Below, in pieces: positions 37,121-44,766 of a stretch of 64,000 bases of DNA (positions are counted from its first letter, which is position 1; each line of letters starts with the position of its first letter). Source of the DNA: Burkholderiales bacterium (GTDB lineage: Bacteria > Pseudomonadota > Gammaproteobacteria > Burkholderiales > Burkholderiaceae_C); contig JAIOOS010000015.1 of assembly GCA_021414305.1 (NCBI GenBank), positions 124,001 through 188,000 on the forward strand. The letters are read 5' to 3'. The notes under the pieces were generated by a model. That model ran no database searches. It was not told the DNA's origin and saw only the letters and a program-made list of their open reading frames with translations. A program made the translations under genes and the position numbers.

Positions 37121-40117
37121 ATGAGACACCTCCTGAACCCTCTGGCGTGCGCGAGCACGATTGCCCTTCTGTTGCTCGGCCTCGAAGGCTGCAGCGGCGG
37201 CAGCACCAGCGCGTCGAGCACGCTCACGGTGGCCGGCGACGTGCCCATCGCCTACGCGCGACGGGCCAACACGATCGGCCTCAACCCCACCGACGGCACC
37301 CCGTTCGCCGCCGGCGGCGACCTGATGCTGCGCGAGAAGTCGTCGGCCAGCGCGATCGAGCACAACCTCACCGCCCAGTTCACGCAGGGCAACGGCGACG
37401 CTTCCGATCCGGAGGTCTCGTACGACGGCAAGAAGATCGTCTTCTCGATGAAGTGCCCGACGACGAACACGTCGATGATCAACGGCGTTCCGGCATGCAC
37501 CGGCATGTGGAACATCTGGGAGTACGACACCACGGGCACGGCGCTCGACAAGGGTGTCTTCCGCCGCATCACCGCGCCGGCCGACGGCGACGACGTCGAC
37601 CCGGCCTACCTGCCGGCCGGCCGCGGCTTCGTGTTCGCCTCGAACCGGCAGACCAAGTCGAAGATCAACCAGGCGACCGGCACCGTCTACGTCGGTCTCG
37701 ACGAATACGAGCGCGAGCGCGTCCTCAACCTGCACACGATGGACAAGGACGGCGGCGCGATCACCCAGATCTCGTTCAACCAGAGCCACGAGCGCAACCC
37801 GGTGGTGCGACCCAACGGCGACATCATGTTCGCCCGCTGGGAGCACGTCGGCCCGCGCAACCGCTTCGCCATCTTCCGCCTCAAGCCCGACGGCACCGAC
37901 GCGTTCGTGCTCTACGGCGCGCAGAGCCCGGGCAACAGCTTCCTCCATCCGCGCGACATGGACCCCGCGGGCAAGTACGCCGGCTTCATCTCCTCTTCGC
38001 TGATGTCGCTCTCGGGCACGCAGGAAGGCGGCTCGCTGATGTTCATCGACGCGGCCAACTACTCCGAGAACAACACGCCGGCGAACAGCACGGTCGCCGC
38101 CGTCGGCGGCCAGGCCGAGGTCACCGACAAGCCCCTCAACCAGGGCCGCGGCCTGTCGCTGTTCGGCCGCGTCACCTCGCCCTACCCGCTCTGGGACGGA
38201 ACCAACCGCGTGCTGCTCGGCTACCGGCCGTGCGAGGTGACGCGCGACGGCACCGTCATCCCCTGCGTCAACCTCACCCCGGCCGAGATCGCCCGGCTCG
38301 AGGACGACACCATGACGCGCGCCCAGCGCGCCACCGACTCGGTGCAGGACAACGTGCCGGCGTCATACGCGATCTACATGTACGACCCGGGCCCGCAGAC
38401 CTGGCTGATCGTCGCCGCGCCGCCGCCCGGCTTCATGAACACCGACCCGGTCGCCCTGCAGCCCCGCCCGGAGCCGAGCGTGATCGAGCCGGCCGCCATC
38501 GACGCCGCCCTCGCCGCCCGCGGCATGGCGCTGATCGAGGTGCGCAGCGTCTACGACACCGACGGCCTCAACCGCATGGGCGAGAACATGCTCGCGCCGA
38601 TCGACCTGCCGCCCGGCTGCTCGGCCGGCATCGCCCAGCGCACGCCGCTCGACGCGATGGACACCCGCCCGCAGATCGCCGACCTGGTTCGCATGAAGGA
38701 CCCGGCCGACGCCGCCTACAACTGCTCGCCGGCGCGCTACGTGCGCGCCACCCGCGCCGTCTCGCCGCCCTCGAACTCGATGGGCGGACGCGAGGCGATC
38801 GGCGAGACCGAGTTCGAGCAGCAGCAGATCCTCGGCTATGCGCCGGTCGAGCCCGACGGTTCGTTCAAGCTGATCGTCCCGGCGGACGTGGCGCTCGGCT
38901 TCTCGGTCCTCGACGCCAAGGGCCGCAGCATCCAGACCCACCTCAACTGGATTCAGGTCCGGCCGGGCGAGCGCCGCACCTGCGACGGCTGCCACAGCCC
39001 GCGCCGCGGCGCAGCGATCAACTCCGGCACCGTCGTCAACACCGTGCCCTCGGCGATCATGCCGACGCTCGGCGGCGCGCACCAGTCGGGCGAGACGATG
39101 GCGGCGCTGCGCACCCGGCTCGACCCGACCGCGCTCGACCTGAAGGGCGACCTCGCGTTCACCGACATCTGGGCCGACACCTCGAAGCCCGGCGTCGTCG
39201 CCCGCACCGCGGTCAACGTCAAGTACACCGGCAACGCCAATCCGGCCGACGACCTGGCGACCGCGATCCCGAGCAACGGCTTCATCAACTACCCGACGCA
39301 CATCGCGCCGATCTGGGCCCGCACCCGCGGCGCCGGCGGCGCCGACACCTGCACCAACTGCCACGCCGACGCGGTCAAGCTCGACTTGCGCGCCACCGTC
39401 GGCGGCACCGGACGCGTGGTCTCGTACGAGGAGCTGCTGCTCGGCGACCCGGTGATCGACCCGGTCACCGGCCAGCCGCAGACGCGTCTCGAGGAAGGCG
39501 TGCCGATGATCGTGCGCGGACCGGCGCTGGTGGAAACCGGTGCTGGCGGCGCGGTCGGGATGGCGCGCTCGAGCCGGCTCGCCGAGATCCTGTTCGGCGA
39601 GACGCTCAAGGCGGGCTCCGATGCGCGCACGGCGCATCCGAATCCGCCCAACACCGCGCCGAACCACGCGACGCTGCTCAATGCCGCCGAGCGACGCCTC
39701 GTCACCGAATGGATGGACCTCGGCGGGCAGTACGTCAACAACCCGTTCGATGGCGGCGTTCGCCCGGTCGTAATGCTCAGCCAGGCGACCTTCGAGTCGC
39801 AGGTTTACCCGGTGCTGAAGGCAAACTGTGCGTCCGGCTGTCACCAGGCCGGCGGAAGCGGGCCCACGCCGGCGGTTGCCCCGTCCTTCCGAGGCAATCG
39901 CTACGTCCTCACCGGCAGTGCCGAGGGCGACTACAACGTGACGCTGTCGATGATCTCCAACACCTGCATCGCGTCGAGCAACTACCTGCTGAGCCGTCCT
40001 TCGACGGTGCCGCATCCGCGCGGCGCGACCGGGCAGGTGACGGCGGTGCTGCCGATGGGCAGCGCCGGCTACAACGCGATAGCGAACTGGATCACTACCG
40101 GATGTCCGACACCCTGA
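37121..40117 (+). CDS. HzsA-related multiheme-type lipoprotein
   Basis: 998 residues from the ATG at 37121, chosen because GGGAG lies just upstream; an in-frame ATG at 37091 would put the signal internally. A lipobox LGLEGC anchors it. The N-terminal half has TolB/PD40-like propeller strands (DPEVSYDGKKIVFSM; DPAYLPAGRGFVFASN; NPVVRPNGDIMFARW). The C-terminal half carries heme-type motifs CDGCH (621-625), CTNCH (744-748) and an expanded CASGCH (903-908). It resembles proteins annotated as related to hydrazine synthase alpha, but nothing here suggests anammox chemistry. It probably acts in periplasmic or surface electron transfer. It is followed by a coupled second heme-motif lipoprotein. Confidence 0.82.
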   Translation: MRHLLNPLACASTIALLLLGLEGCSGGSTSASSTLTVAGDVPIAYARRANTIGLNPTDGTPFAAGGDLMLREKSSASAIEHNLTAQFTQGNGDASDPEVSYDGKKIVFSMKCPTTNTSMINGVPACTGMWNIWEYDTTGTALDKGVFRRITAPADGDDVDPAYLPAGRGFVFASNRQTKSKINQATGTVYVGLDEYERERVLNLHTMDKDGGAITQISFNQSHERNPVVRPNGDIMFARWEHVGPRNRFAIFRLKPDGTDAFVLYGAQSPGNSFLHPRDMDPAGKYAGFISSSLMSLSGTQEGGSLMFIDAANYSENNTPANSTVAAVGGQAEVTDKPLNQGRGLSLFGRVTSPYPLWDGTNRVLLGYRPCEVTRDGTVIPCVNLTPAEIARLEDDTMTRAQRATDSVQDNVPASYAIYMYDPGPQTWLIVAAPPPGFMNTDPVALQPRPEPSVIEPAAIDAALAARGMALIEVRSVYDTDGLNRMGENMLAPIDLPPGCSAGIAQRTPLDAMDTRPQIADLVRMKDPADAAYNCSPARYVRATRAVSPPSNSMGGREAIGETEFEQQQILGYAPVEPDGSFKLIVPADVALGFSVLDAKGRSIQTHLNWIQVRPGERRTCDGCHSPRRGAAINSGTVVNTVPSAIMPTLGGAHQSGETMAALRTRLDPTALDLKGDLAFTDIWADTSKPGVVARTAVNVKYTGNANPADDLATAIPSNGFINYPTHIAPIWARTRGAGGADTCTNCHADAVKLDLRATVGGTGRVVSYEELLLGDPVIDPVTGQPQTRLEEGVPMIVRGPALVETGAGGAVGMARSSRLAEILFGETLKAGSDARTAHPNPPNTAPNHATLLNAAERRLVTEWMDLGGQYVNNPFDGGVRPVVMLSQATFESQVYPVLKANCASGCHQAGGSGPTPAVAPSFRGNRYVLTGSAEGDYNVTLSMISNTCIASSNYLLSRPSTVPHPRGATGQVTAVLPMGSAGYNAIANWITTGCPTP

Positions 40118-40716
40118 AGCGCCCCACCCTCGCCGCCTTCGCGGTCGCCGCCCTGCTCGGCGCCTGCGGAGGCGGAGGCTCGAATCCTTTCGGAAATCCG
40201 CCGGCGGTGGAGAACGCGCCCGGCACCGGCGGCCAGAAGCTCTCCTACGCCTACTTCCAGCGCTGCGTCTTCCCGATCTTCCTGGCCCAGTTGCCGATCC
40301 ACCAGGGCAACGTCAGCTCGATCAACACCTGCGCCGGCTCCGGCTGCCACGACAACACCAACGGCGCCGGCGGCTCGTTCCGCGTGATCTCCACGGCCGC
40401 CGTTGTCGACGTCAACGACCCGGCCAACACGCCCGACATGATCCGCGCCACCGACATGTACAAGAACTTCTATTCGGCGCAGGCGGCGACGGTGCTCGGC
40501 GCGCCGACGCAAAGCCGCCTGCTGAACAAGCCCCTGGTCAACGGCGTCCTGCACGGCGGCGGCATCGTCTTCGACACCCCCGCCGACCCGAACGCCGCGG
40601 TGATCGCGTTCTGGATCAGCCGCCCGGTGCCGGCCGGACACGACGAGTTCAGCCCCTCGGCGAACAACCTGTTCACGCCGCCCGACCCGATCACCGGCGC
40701 GTGCAACACGCAATGA
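40102..40716 (+). CDS. small lipoprotein with CX4CH heme-like motif
   Basis: 204 residues; the ATG overlaps the end of the preceding gene by 16 bases. The lipobox is ALLGAC followed by a Gly run. Residues 77-83 read CAGSGCH, a cytochrome-type motif with four residues between the cysteines instead of two. The region YAYFQRCVFPIFLAQ before it and GGIVFDTPADPNAAVIAFWIS after it resemble the heme-binding ends of surface c-type cytochromes such as the C-terminus of the upstream HzsA-related protein (QVYPVLKANCASGCH). It is probably an accessory heme lipoprotein of that protein. Confidence 0.75.
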   Translation: MSDTLKRPTLAAFAVAALLGACGGGGSNPFGNPPAVENAPGTGGQKLSYAYFQRCVFPIFLAQLPIHQGNVSSINTCAGSGCHDNTNGAGGSFRVISTAAVVDVNDPANTPDMIRATDMYKNFYSAQAATVLGAPTQSRLLNKPLVNGVLHGGGIVFDTPADPNAAVIAFWISRPVPAGHDEFSPSANNLFTPPDPITGACNTQ

Positions 40717-41498
40717 AGGGCCTGGCGTGGGGCCGGGTCGCGCTGCGCGTTGCCTGCGTCGTCGCCTCGATCGGCCTGACGGCGCCCGCGTTCGCGGCCG
40801 ACGATCCGCCGCCGCCCGAGAACCCGAAGGCCGATCGCGTCACGATCGCCGATCCGTACATCGAGCTGCGCACCGGGCCGGGCCGCGGCTATCCGATCTT
40901 CTTCGTCGCCTCGCGGGGCGAGCAGATCGACATCGAGCTGCGCCACACCGACTGGTTTCGCGTTCGCACCGTCGGCGGCAAGGTCGGCTGGGTCAACCGC
41001 GGCCAGCTCGAGACCACGCTCACCGCCACGGGCACGCAGAAGAGCTTTCGCGACGTGCTGGTCGACGACTACCTGAACCGCAAGCTCCAGATCGGCTTCG
41101 GCTACGGCGCCTTCAAGTCCGAGCCGATGCTCAAGGTCTGGGGCAGCTATCGCCTCTCCGAGACGCTCAGCGTCGAGGCGACCCTGGGCCAGGTGCAGGG
41201 CGTGTTCTCGGGCACCGACTTCTGGCACCTGAACCTGGTTGCCGAGCCGTGGAGCGATCTGCGCTTCTCGCCCTTCTTCGGCATCGGCGTCGGGCGCTTT
41301 CGCAACTTCCCGAACCAGAGCCTGGTGGGCGCGGAGACGACCAGCGCCAACCTCGCCAACGCCGCCATCGGCGTGCGGTATTACCTCACCGACCGTTTCG
41401 TGCTGCGCGCCGACTACTCGCTCTACACGGTTTTCGTCAACGATCTGAAGACGCGGCAGTACCAGGCCTTCACCGGCGGTATTTCCTTCTTCTTCTAG
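40713..41498 (+). CDS. SH3-domain plus outer-membrane beta-barrel protein
   Basis: 261 residues from the ATG at 40713, which overlaps the previous stop (ATGA). A signal peptide ends at AFAA. Residues about 35-95 form a bacterial SH3 domain (IADPYIELRTGPGRGYPIFF; GWVNRGQLE). The remainder is alternating beta strands of an OmpA-like or OMP_myx_plus barrel (LQIGFGYGAF; FSPFFGIGVGRF; AAIGVRYYLTDRFVLRADYSLY) ending in the aromatic C-terminal signature GGISFFF recognised by the Bam complex. It may link peptidoglycan or another envelope polymer to the outer membrane. Confidence 0.82.
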   Translation: MKGLAWGRVALRVACVVASIGLTAPAFAADDPPPPENPKADRVTIADPYIELRTGPGRGYPIFFVASRGEQIDIELRHTDWFRVRTVGGKVGWVNRGQLETTLTATGTQKSFRDVLVDDYLNRKLQIGFGYGAFKSEPMLKVWGSYRLSETLSVEATLGQVQGVFSGTDFWHLNLVAEPWSDLRFSPFFGIGVGRFRNFPNQSLVGAETTSANLANAAIGVRYYLTDRFVLRADYSLYTVFVNDLKTRQYQAFTGGISFFF

Positions 41499-41518
41499 CC
41501 GAAGCGACGCCAGGAACC

Positions 41519-42163
41519 ATGAACTTGAACAAACTCCTCCTCGCCTTGTGCATGGCCTCGGCCGCGCTCCCCGCGCTCGCCCAGTCGACCGCGCCGCCGC
41601 CTCCTCCGGCCGAGCCGGTTGTCATTCCGCCGGTCGACCGGCGCGACGTGCGGCTGCCGCGCTATCCGTCGAACGACCTCGAGATCGGCGCCTACACCGG
41701 CACCTACGCGACCGAGAACTTCGGCACGAGCTGGGTCTACGGCGCGCGTGTCGGCTACCACCTCACCGAGGACTTCTTCGTCCAGGCGGTCTACGGCCAG
41801 ACCAAGGTCAGCGACGAGTCGTTCCGGCAGATCCTGCCGGGCGGCGTGTTCGGCTCGCCGACGCAAAAGCTCGCCTACTACAACCTCTCGGTCGGCTACA
41901 ACATCCTGCCCGGCGAGGTGTTCCTGTTCTCGAGCCGGGCGCGGCCGTCGCAGCTGTTCCTGGTCGGCGGCGTGGGCAGCACCAAGTTCGTCGACCAGAG
42001 GAAGCCCACCTACAACTTCGGCTTCGGCTTTCGCGTCTTCCTCACCGACTACGCGTCGCTGCAGCTCGACCTGCGCGACCACATCTTCTCGCTCGACCTG
42101 CTCGGCAAGAACCAGACGACGCAGAACCTCGAGCTGACCGCCGGCCTTTCGTTCTACTTCTGA
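41519..42163 (+). CDS. outer-membrane beta-barrel protein (OMP_myx_plus-like)
   Basis: 214 residues. A signal peptide ends at ALAQ. A Pro-rich spacer leads to barrel strands (LEIGAYTGTYATENFG; VGYHLTEDFFVQAVYGQTK; LAYYNLSVGYNILPGEVFLF; FGFGFRVFLTDYASLQLDLRD) and the C-terminal aromatic end TAGLSFYF. It is similar in layout to the upstream barrel, suggesting a related pair. This barrel type accompanies Agl/Glt-like and TonB-like machines in myxobacteria. It begins 20 bases after its neighbour and ends 10 bases before the tlpA-like gene. Confidence 0.82.
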   Translation: MNLNKLLLALCMASAALPALAQSTAPPPPPAEPVVIPPVDRRDVRLPRYPSNDLEIGAYTGTYATENFGTSWVYGARVGYHLTEDFFVQAVYGQTKVSDESFRQILPGGVFGSPTQKLAYYNLSVGYNILPGEVFLFSSRARPSQLFLVGGVGSTKFVDQRKPTYNFGFGFRVFLTDYASLQLDLRDHIFSLDLLGKNQTTQNLELTAGLSFYF

Positions 42164-42173
42164 GGAGCCTGAC

Positions 42174-42686
42174 TTGACTCCCCACACCCTGATCGGCCGC
42201 GCGCTTTCGGCCTTCGTCCTCGCCGCGGCCTCGCTCGCCTCGCCGCTGGCCACCGGCGCGATCGCGACCCAGGCCTCGGCGCCCGACTTCACCCTGCGCA
42301 CGATGAGCGGCCCGAACCTGCGCCTGGCCGAGCAGCGCGGCCGGGTCGTCATGGTCAACTTCTGGGCGACCTGGTGCGGCCCCTGCCGCCAGGAGATGCC
42401 GCAGCTCGACCGGCTCTACCAGAAGTACAAGTCCTCGGGGTTCGTGCTGCTCGGCGTCAACGTCGACGAGGACGCGCGCAAGGCCGCCGACGTCGCCGCC
42501 AAGCTCGGCGTCACCTTCCCGGTGCTGCTCGACACCGACAAGGCGGTGAGCAAGCTCTACGACCTGAGCACGATGCCCTCGACCGTGATCATCGACCGTG
42601 ACGGCAAGGTCCGCTACTTCCACCGCGGCTACCTCGCCGGCTACGAAGACAACTACGACAAGCAGATCCGGGAGCTCTTGAAGTGA
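42174..42686 (+). CDS. TlpA-family periplasmic thioredoxin
   Basis: 170 residues. The start is TTG at 42174, supported by GAGGAG at 42162-42167, six bases upstream. An N-terminal signal sequence is followed by a thioredoxin fold with the active site WATWCGPC (C68, C71) and the cis-Pro loop TMPSTVIIDRDG. TlpA proteins reduce disulfides in the periplasm, often for cytochrome c maturation, consistent with the heme-motif proteins upstream. The stop overlaps the DUF4266 start (GTGA). Confidence 0.92.
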   Translation: MTPHTLIGRALSAFVLAAASLASPLATGAIATQASAPDFTLRTMSGPNLRLAEQRGRVVMVNFWATWCGPCRQEMPQLDRLYQKYKSSGFVLLGVNVDEDARKAADVAAKLGVTFPVLLDTDKAVSKLYDLSTMPSTVIIDRDGKVRYFHRGYLAGYEDNYDKQIRELLK

Positions 42687-42937
42687 GGGCGCCCGCGCGC
42701 ATCGGCGCCACCGCAGCGCTGCTCGGCGCGGCGCTGCTGCTCGGCGGCTGCTCCAGCTTCTCGGTGCCGACGATCGAGCCCTGGGTCAAGCCTTACGAGC
42801 GCGAGCGCCTGGCCGATCCGATGATACGGTTCTCGCGCAGCGCCCTGCCCGAGCGCCACGTCGAGCATGTTCGCGACGTGCGCGAGGGCTCGCGCGGCGC
42901 CACCGGCGTGCAGGGGGGCGGTTGTGGCTGCAACTAG
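42683..42937 (+). CDS. DUF4266 lipoprotein
   Basis: 84 residues. A lipobox LLLGGC is followed by VPTIEPWVKPYERERLADPMI and the C-terminal GGGCGCN end, which define DUF4266. The family regularly sits beside DUF3570, TlpA and ApbE genes, as here. The terminal Cys pair could bind a metal or form a disulfide acted on by the adjacent TlpA. The GTG start overlaps the previous stop and its end overlaps the next gene by 14 bases. Molecular function is not known. Confidence 0.85.
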   Translation: MRAPARIGATAALLGAALLLGGCSSFSVPTIEPWVKPYERERLADPMIRFSRSALPERHVEHVRDVREGSRGATGVQGGGCGCN

Positions 42938-44045
42938 GGCCGCGCTGACGCTCTGGCGGCGCCTCGCGGCGCTGCTCGGCAGCCTGCTCGGCGGCCTGCT
43001 CGCCTTCGGCGGGACAGCGCGCGCCGCCGACCTGCCCGAAGACAGCGCCGAGGCGCTGCTTCACGTCTACAACGGCGGCGGCGTCACCGCCTTGGGCCCG
43101 GCCTTCCTGGTGCGAAAGAGCGTCGCCGACCGCTTCTCGATCACCGGCTCTTACTACCTCGACGCGGTCAGCAACGCCTCGATCGACGTCGTCACCACCG
43201 CCAGCAAGTACAAGGAGACGCGGCACGAGTTCGCCCTGTCCGGCGACTACGTCTACCGCGACTCGCAGATCACCATCGGCGGCAGCACCAGCCACGAGCC
43301 CGACTACACCGCCAACCGCGCCAGCATCGACATATCGCAGGAGGTGTTCGGCGGCATGACCACGGTCTCGCTCGGCTTCACCCGCGGCGACGACAAGGTC
43401 GGCAAGAAAGACTCGCCCGAGTTCTCCGACAAGGCCCGGCACTGGCAGTACCGCCTCGGCCTGACCCAGATCCTGACGCCGAAGTGGATCATGAGCGCCA
43501 ACGCCGAGGCGATCTCCGACGACGGCTACCTCGGCAGCCCGTACCGCGCGGCGATCGTGTTCGGCGCCGCCGTGCCCGAGCGCAACCCGCGCACCCGCTC
43601 GGCGCGGGCGATGATGCTGCGCGTGAAGGGCGACCTCGGCTCGCGCGACGCGTTCAGCGCCAGCTACCGCTACTACACCGACACCTGGGACATCAAGGGC
43701 CACACCCTGGAGCTCGGCTACAGCCGCTACTTCCAGGAGGCCTGGCTGGCCGACGCCTACCTGCGCTACTACACCCAGAGCAAGGCGCTCTTCTACAGCG
43801 ACAACGCCACCAGCGAGACGACCTACGTCTCGCGCAACCGCCAGCTCAGCACCTTCAACAACGTGGCCGTCGGCGGCAAGGTGTCCTGGCTGTGGAAGAA
43901 GGTGCCGGGCAAGTACGAGATCAAGCTCAACGGCGCGTACGAGTTCGTGCACTTCAATTTCAAGGATTTCACCGACATCCGCACCGGCGACAAGTACGCC
44001 TACAACGCCAGCATCCTCCAGCTGTTCGTGACCGGCACCTTCTGA
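42924..44045 (+). CDS. DUF3570 outer-membrane protein
   Basis: 373 residues from GTG 42924, preceded by a GGGGGG ribosome site inside the DUF4266 gene. An arginine-containing signal peptide ends near ARAAD. The rest is a predicted large beta-barrel of the DUF3570 family: LLHVYNGGGVTALGPAFLVRK, at about residues 43-63, is followed by many amphipathic strands, SYYLDAVSNASIDVVTTASKY and a C-terminal ILQLFVTGTF. DUF3570 proteins are genomically linked with DUF4266 and ApbE. No substrate is known; it is probably a channel or assembly platform. Confidence 0.85.
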   Translation: MAATRAALTLWRRLAALLGSLLGGLLAFGGTARAADLPEDSAEALLHVYNGGGVTALGPAFLVRKSVADRFSITGSYYLDAVSNASIDVVTTASKYKETRHEFALSGDYVYRDSQITIGGSTSHEPDYTANRASIDISQEVFGGMTTVSLGFTRGDDKVGKKDSPEFSDKARHWQYRLGLTQILTPKWIMSANAEAISDDGYLGSPYRAAIVFGAAVPERNPRTRSARAMMLRVKGDLGSRDAFSASYRYYTDTWDIKGHTLELGYSRYFQEAWLADAYLRYYTQSKALFYSDNATSETTYVSRNRQLSTFNNVAVGGKVSWLWKKVPGKYEIKLNGAYEFVHFNFKDFTDIRTGDKYAYNASILQLFVTGTF

Positions 44046-44057
44046 CGAGATCACCCC

Positions 44058-44753
44058 ATGTTGCGCCACTCCCCCCGCCTCCTCCTCGCGGCGCTGCTGC
44101 TCGCCGCCGCGGCGCCTGCGGCGCTGAGCCAGACCGCGACGGCCCGCCCGGCCGCGGCGAGCGCTCCGGCCGCCACGCCGGCGCCTGCTCCGGCTGCTGC
44201 ACCCGCTCCGGCCGCCACGCCTGTCGCCGCCGCGCCCGCGGCCAGCGGCGCAAGCGCGCCGGCTGTCGCGCTCGCGCCCGCCACCTCGGCCAGCGCGCCG
44301 CCGCTCGCGGCCACGCTCGACGGCCGCGTGCAGGACGTCAAGAGCGACGTCATCAAGCTCAACCGCGACCTGCTGGTGCTCGAGGAGGAGCTGCTGTTCC
44401 CGGCCAACACCCAGGTGGCGCTGTTCGTCTCCATGGACGTCGGCAAGATGTTCGAGCTCGACTCGGTGCAGATCAAGCTCGACGACAAGGTCGTCGCCGC
44501 CTACCTCTACACCCCGCTCGAGGTGCAGGCGCTGCACCGCGGCGGCGTGCAGCGGGTCTGGCTCGGCAACCTGAAGACCGGCGAGCACGAGCTCGTCGCC
44601 TTCTTCACCGGCAAGGGCCCGCACGACCGCGACTACAAGCGCGGCGCGACCGTGAAGTTCGAGAAGGGCACCGAGGCCAAGTACATCGAGCTGCGGATCA
44701 AGGACTCGATGGGCAAGCTCCAGCCCGAGTTCGACGTCAAGCTCTGGCAGTAG
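44058..44753 (+). CDS. exported Ala/Pro-rich protein of unknown function
   Basis: 231 residues. A signal peptide ends near ALSQ. Residues 25-90 are an Ala/Pro/Ser spacer of low complexity. The C-terminal 140 residues appear folded: a heptad-like helix DVKSDVIKLNRDLLVLEEELL, at about residues 94-114, then beta strands (VALFVSMDVGKMFELDSVQI; GEHELVAFFTGKGP; LQPEFDVKLW). This may be a coiled coil plus beta-sandwich periplasmic adaptor. It sits between the DUF3570 and first TPR genes at short spacing. I do not recognise the family. Confidence 0.7.
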   Translation: MLRHSPRLLLAALLLAAAAPAALSQTATARPAAASAPAATPAPAPAAAPAPAATPVAAAPAASGASAPAVALAPATSASAPPLAATLDGRVQDVKSDVIKLNRDLLVLEEELLFPANTQVALFVSMDVGKMFELDSVQIKLDDKVVAAYLYTPLEVQALHRGGVQRVWLGNLKTGEHELVAFFTGKGPHDRDYKRGATVKFEKGTEAKYIELRIKDSMGKLQPEFDVKLWQ

Positions 44754-44766
44754 GCAGGGTCCTTCG

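Noticed and set aside
37121..40117. True hydrazine synthase (anammox)
   Set aside because: Only family-level resemblance and heme motifs are seen; no other anammox genes are present and the operon context is different.
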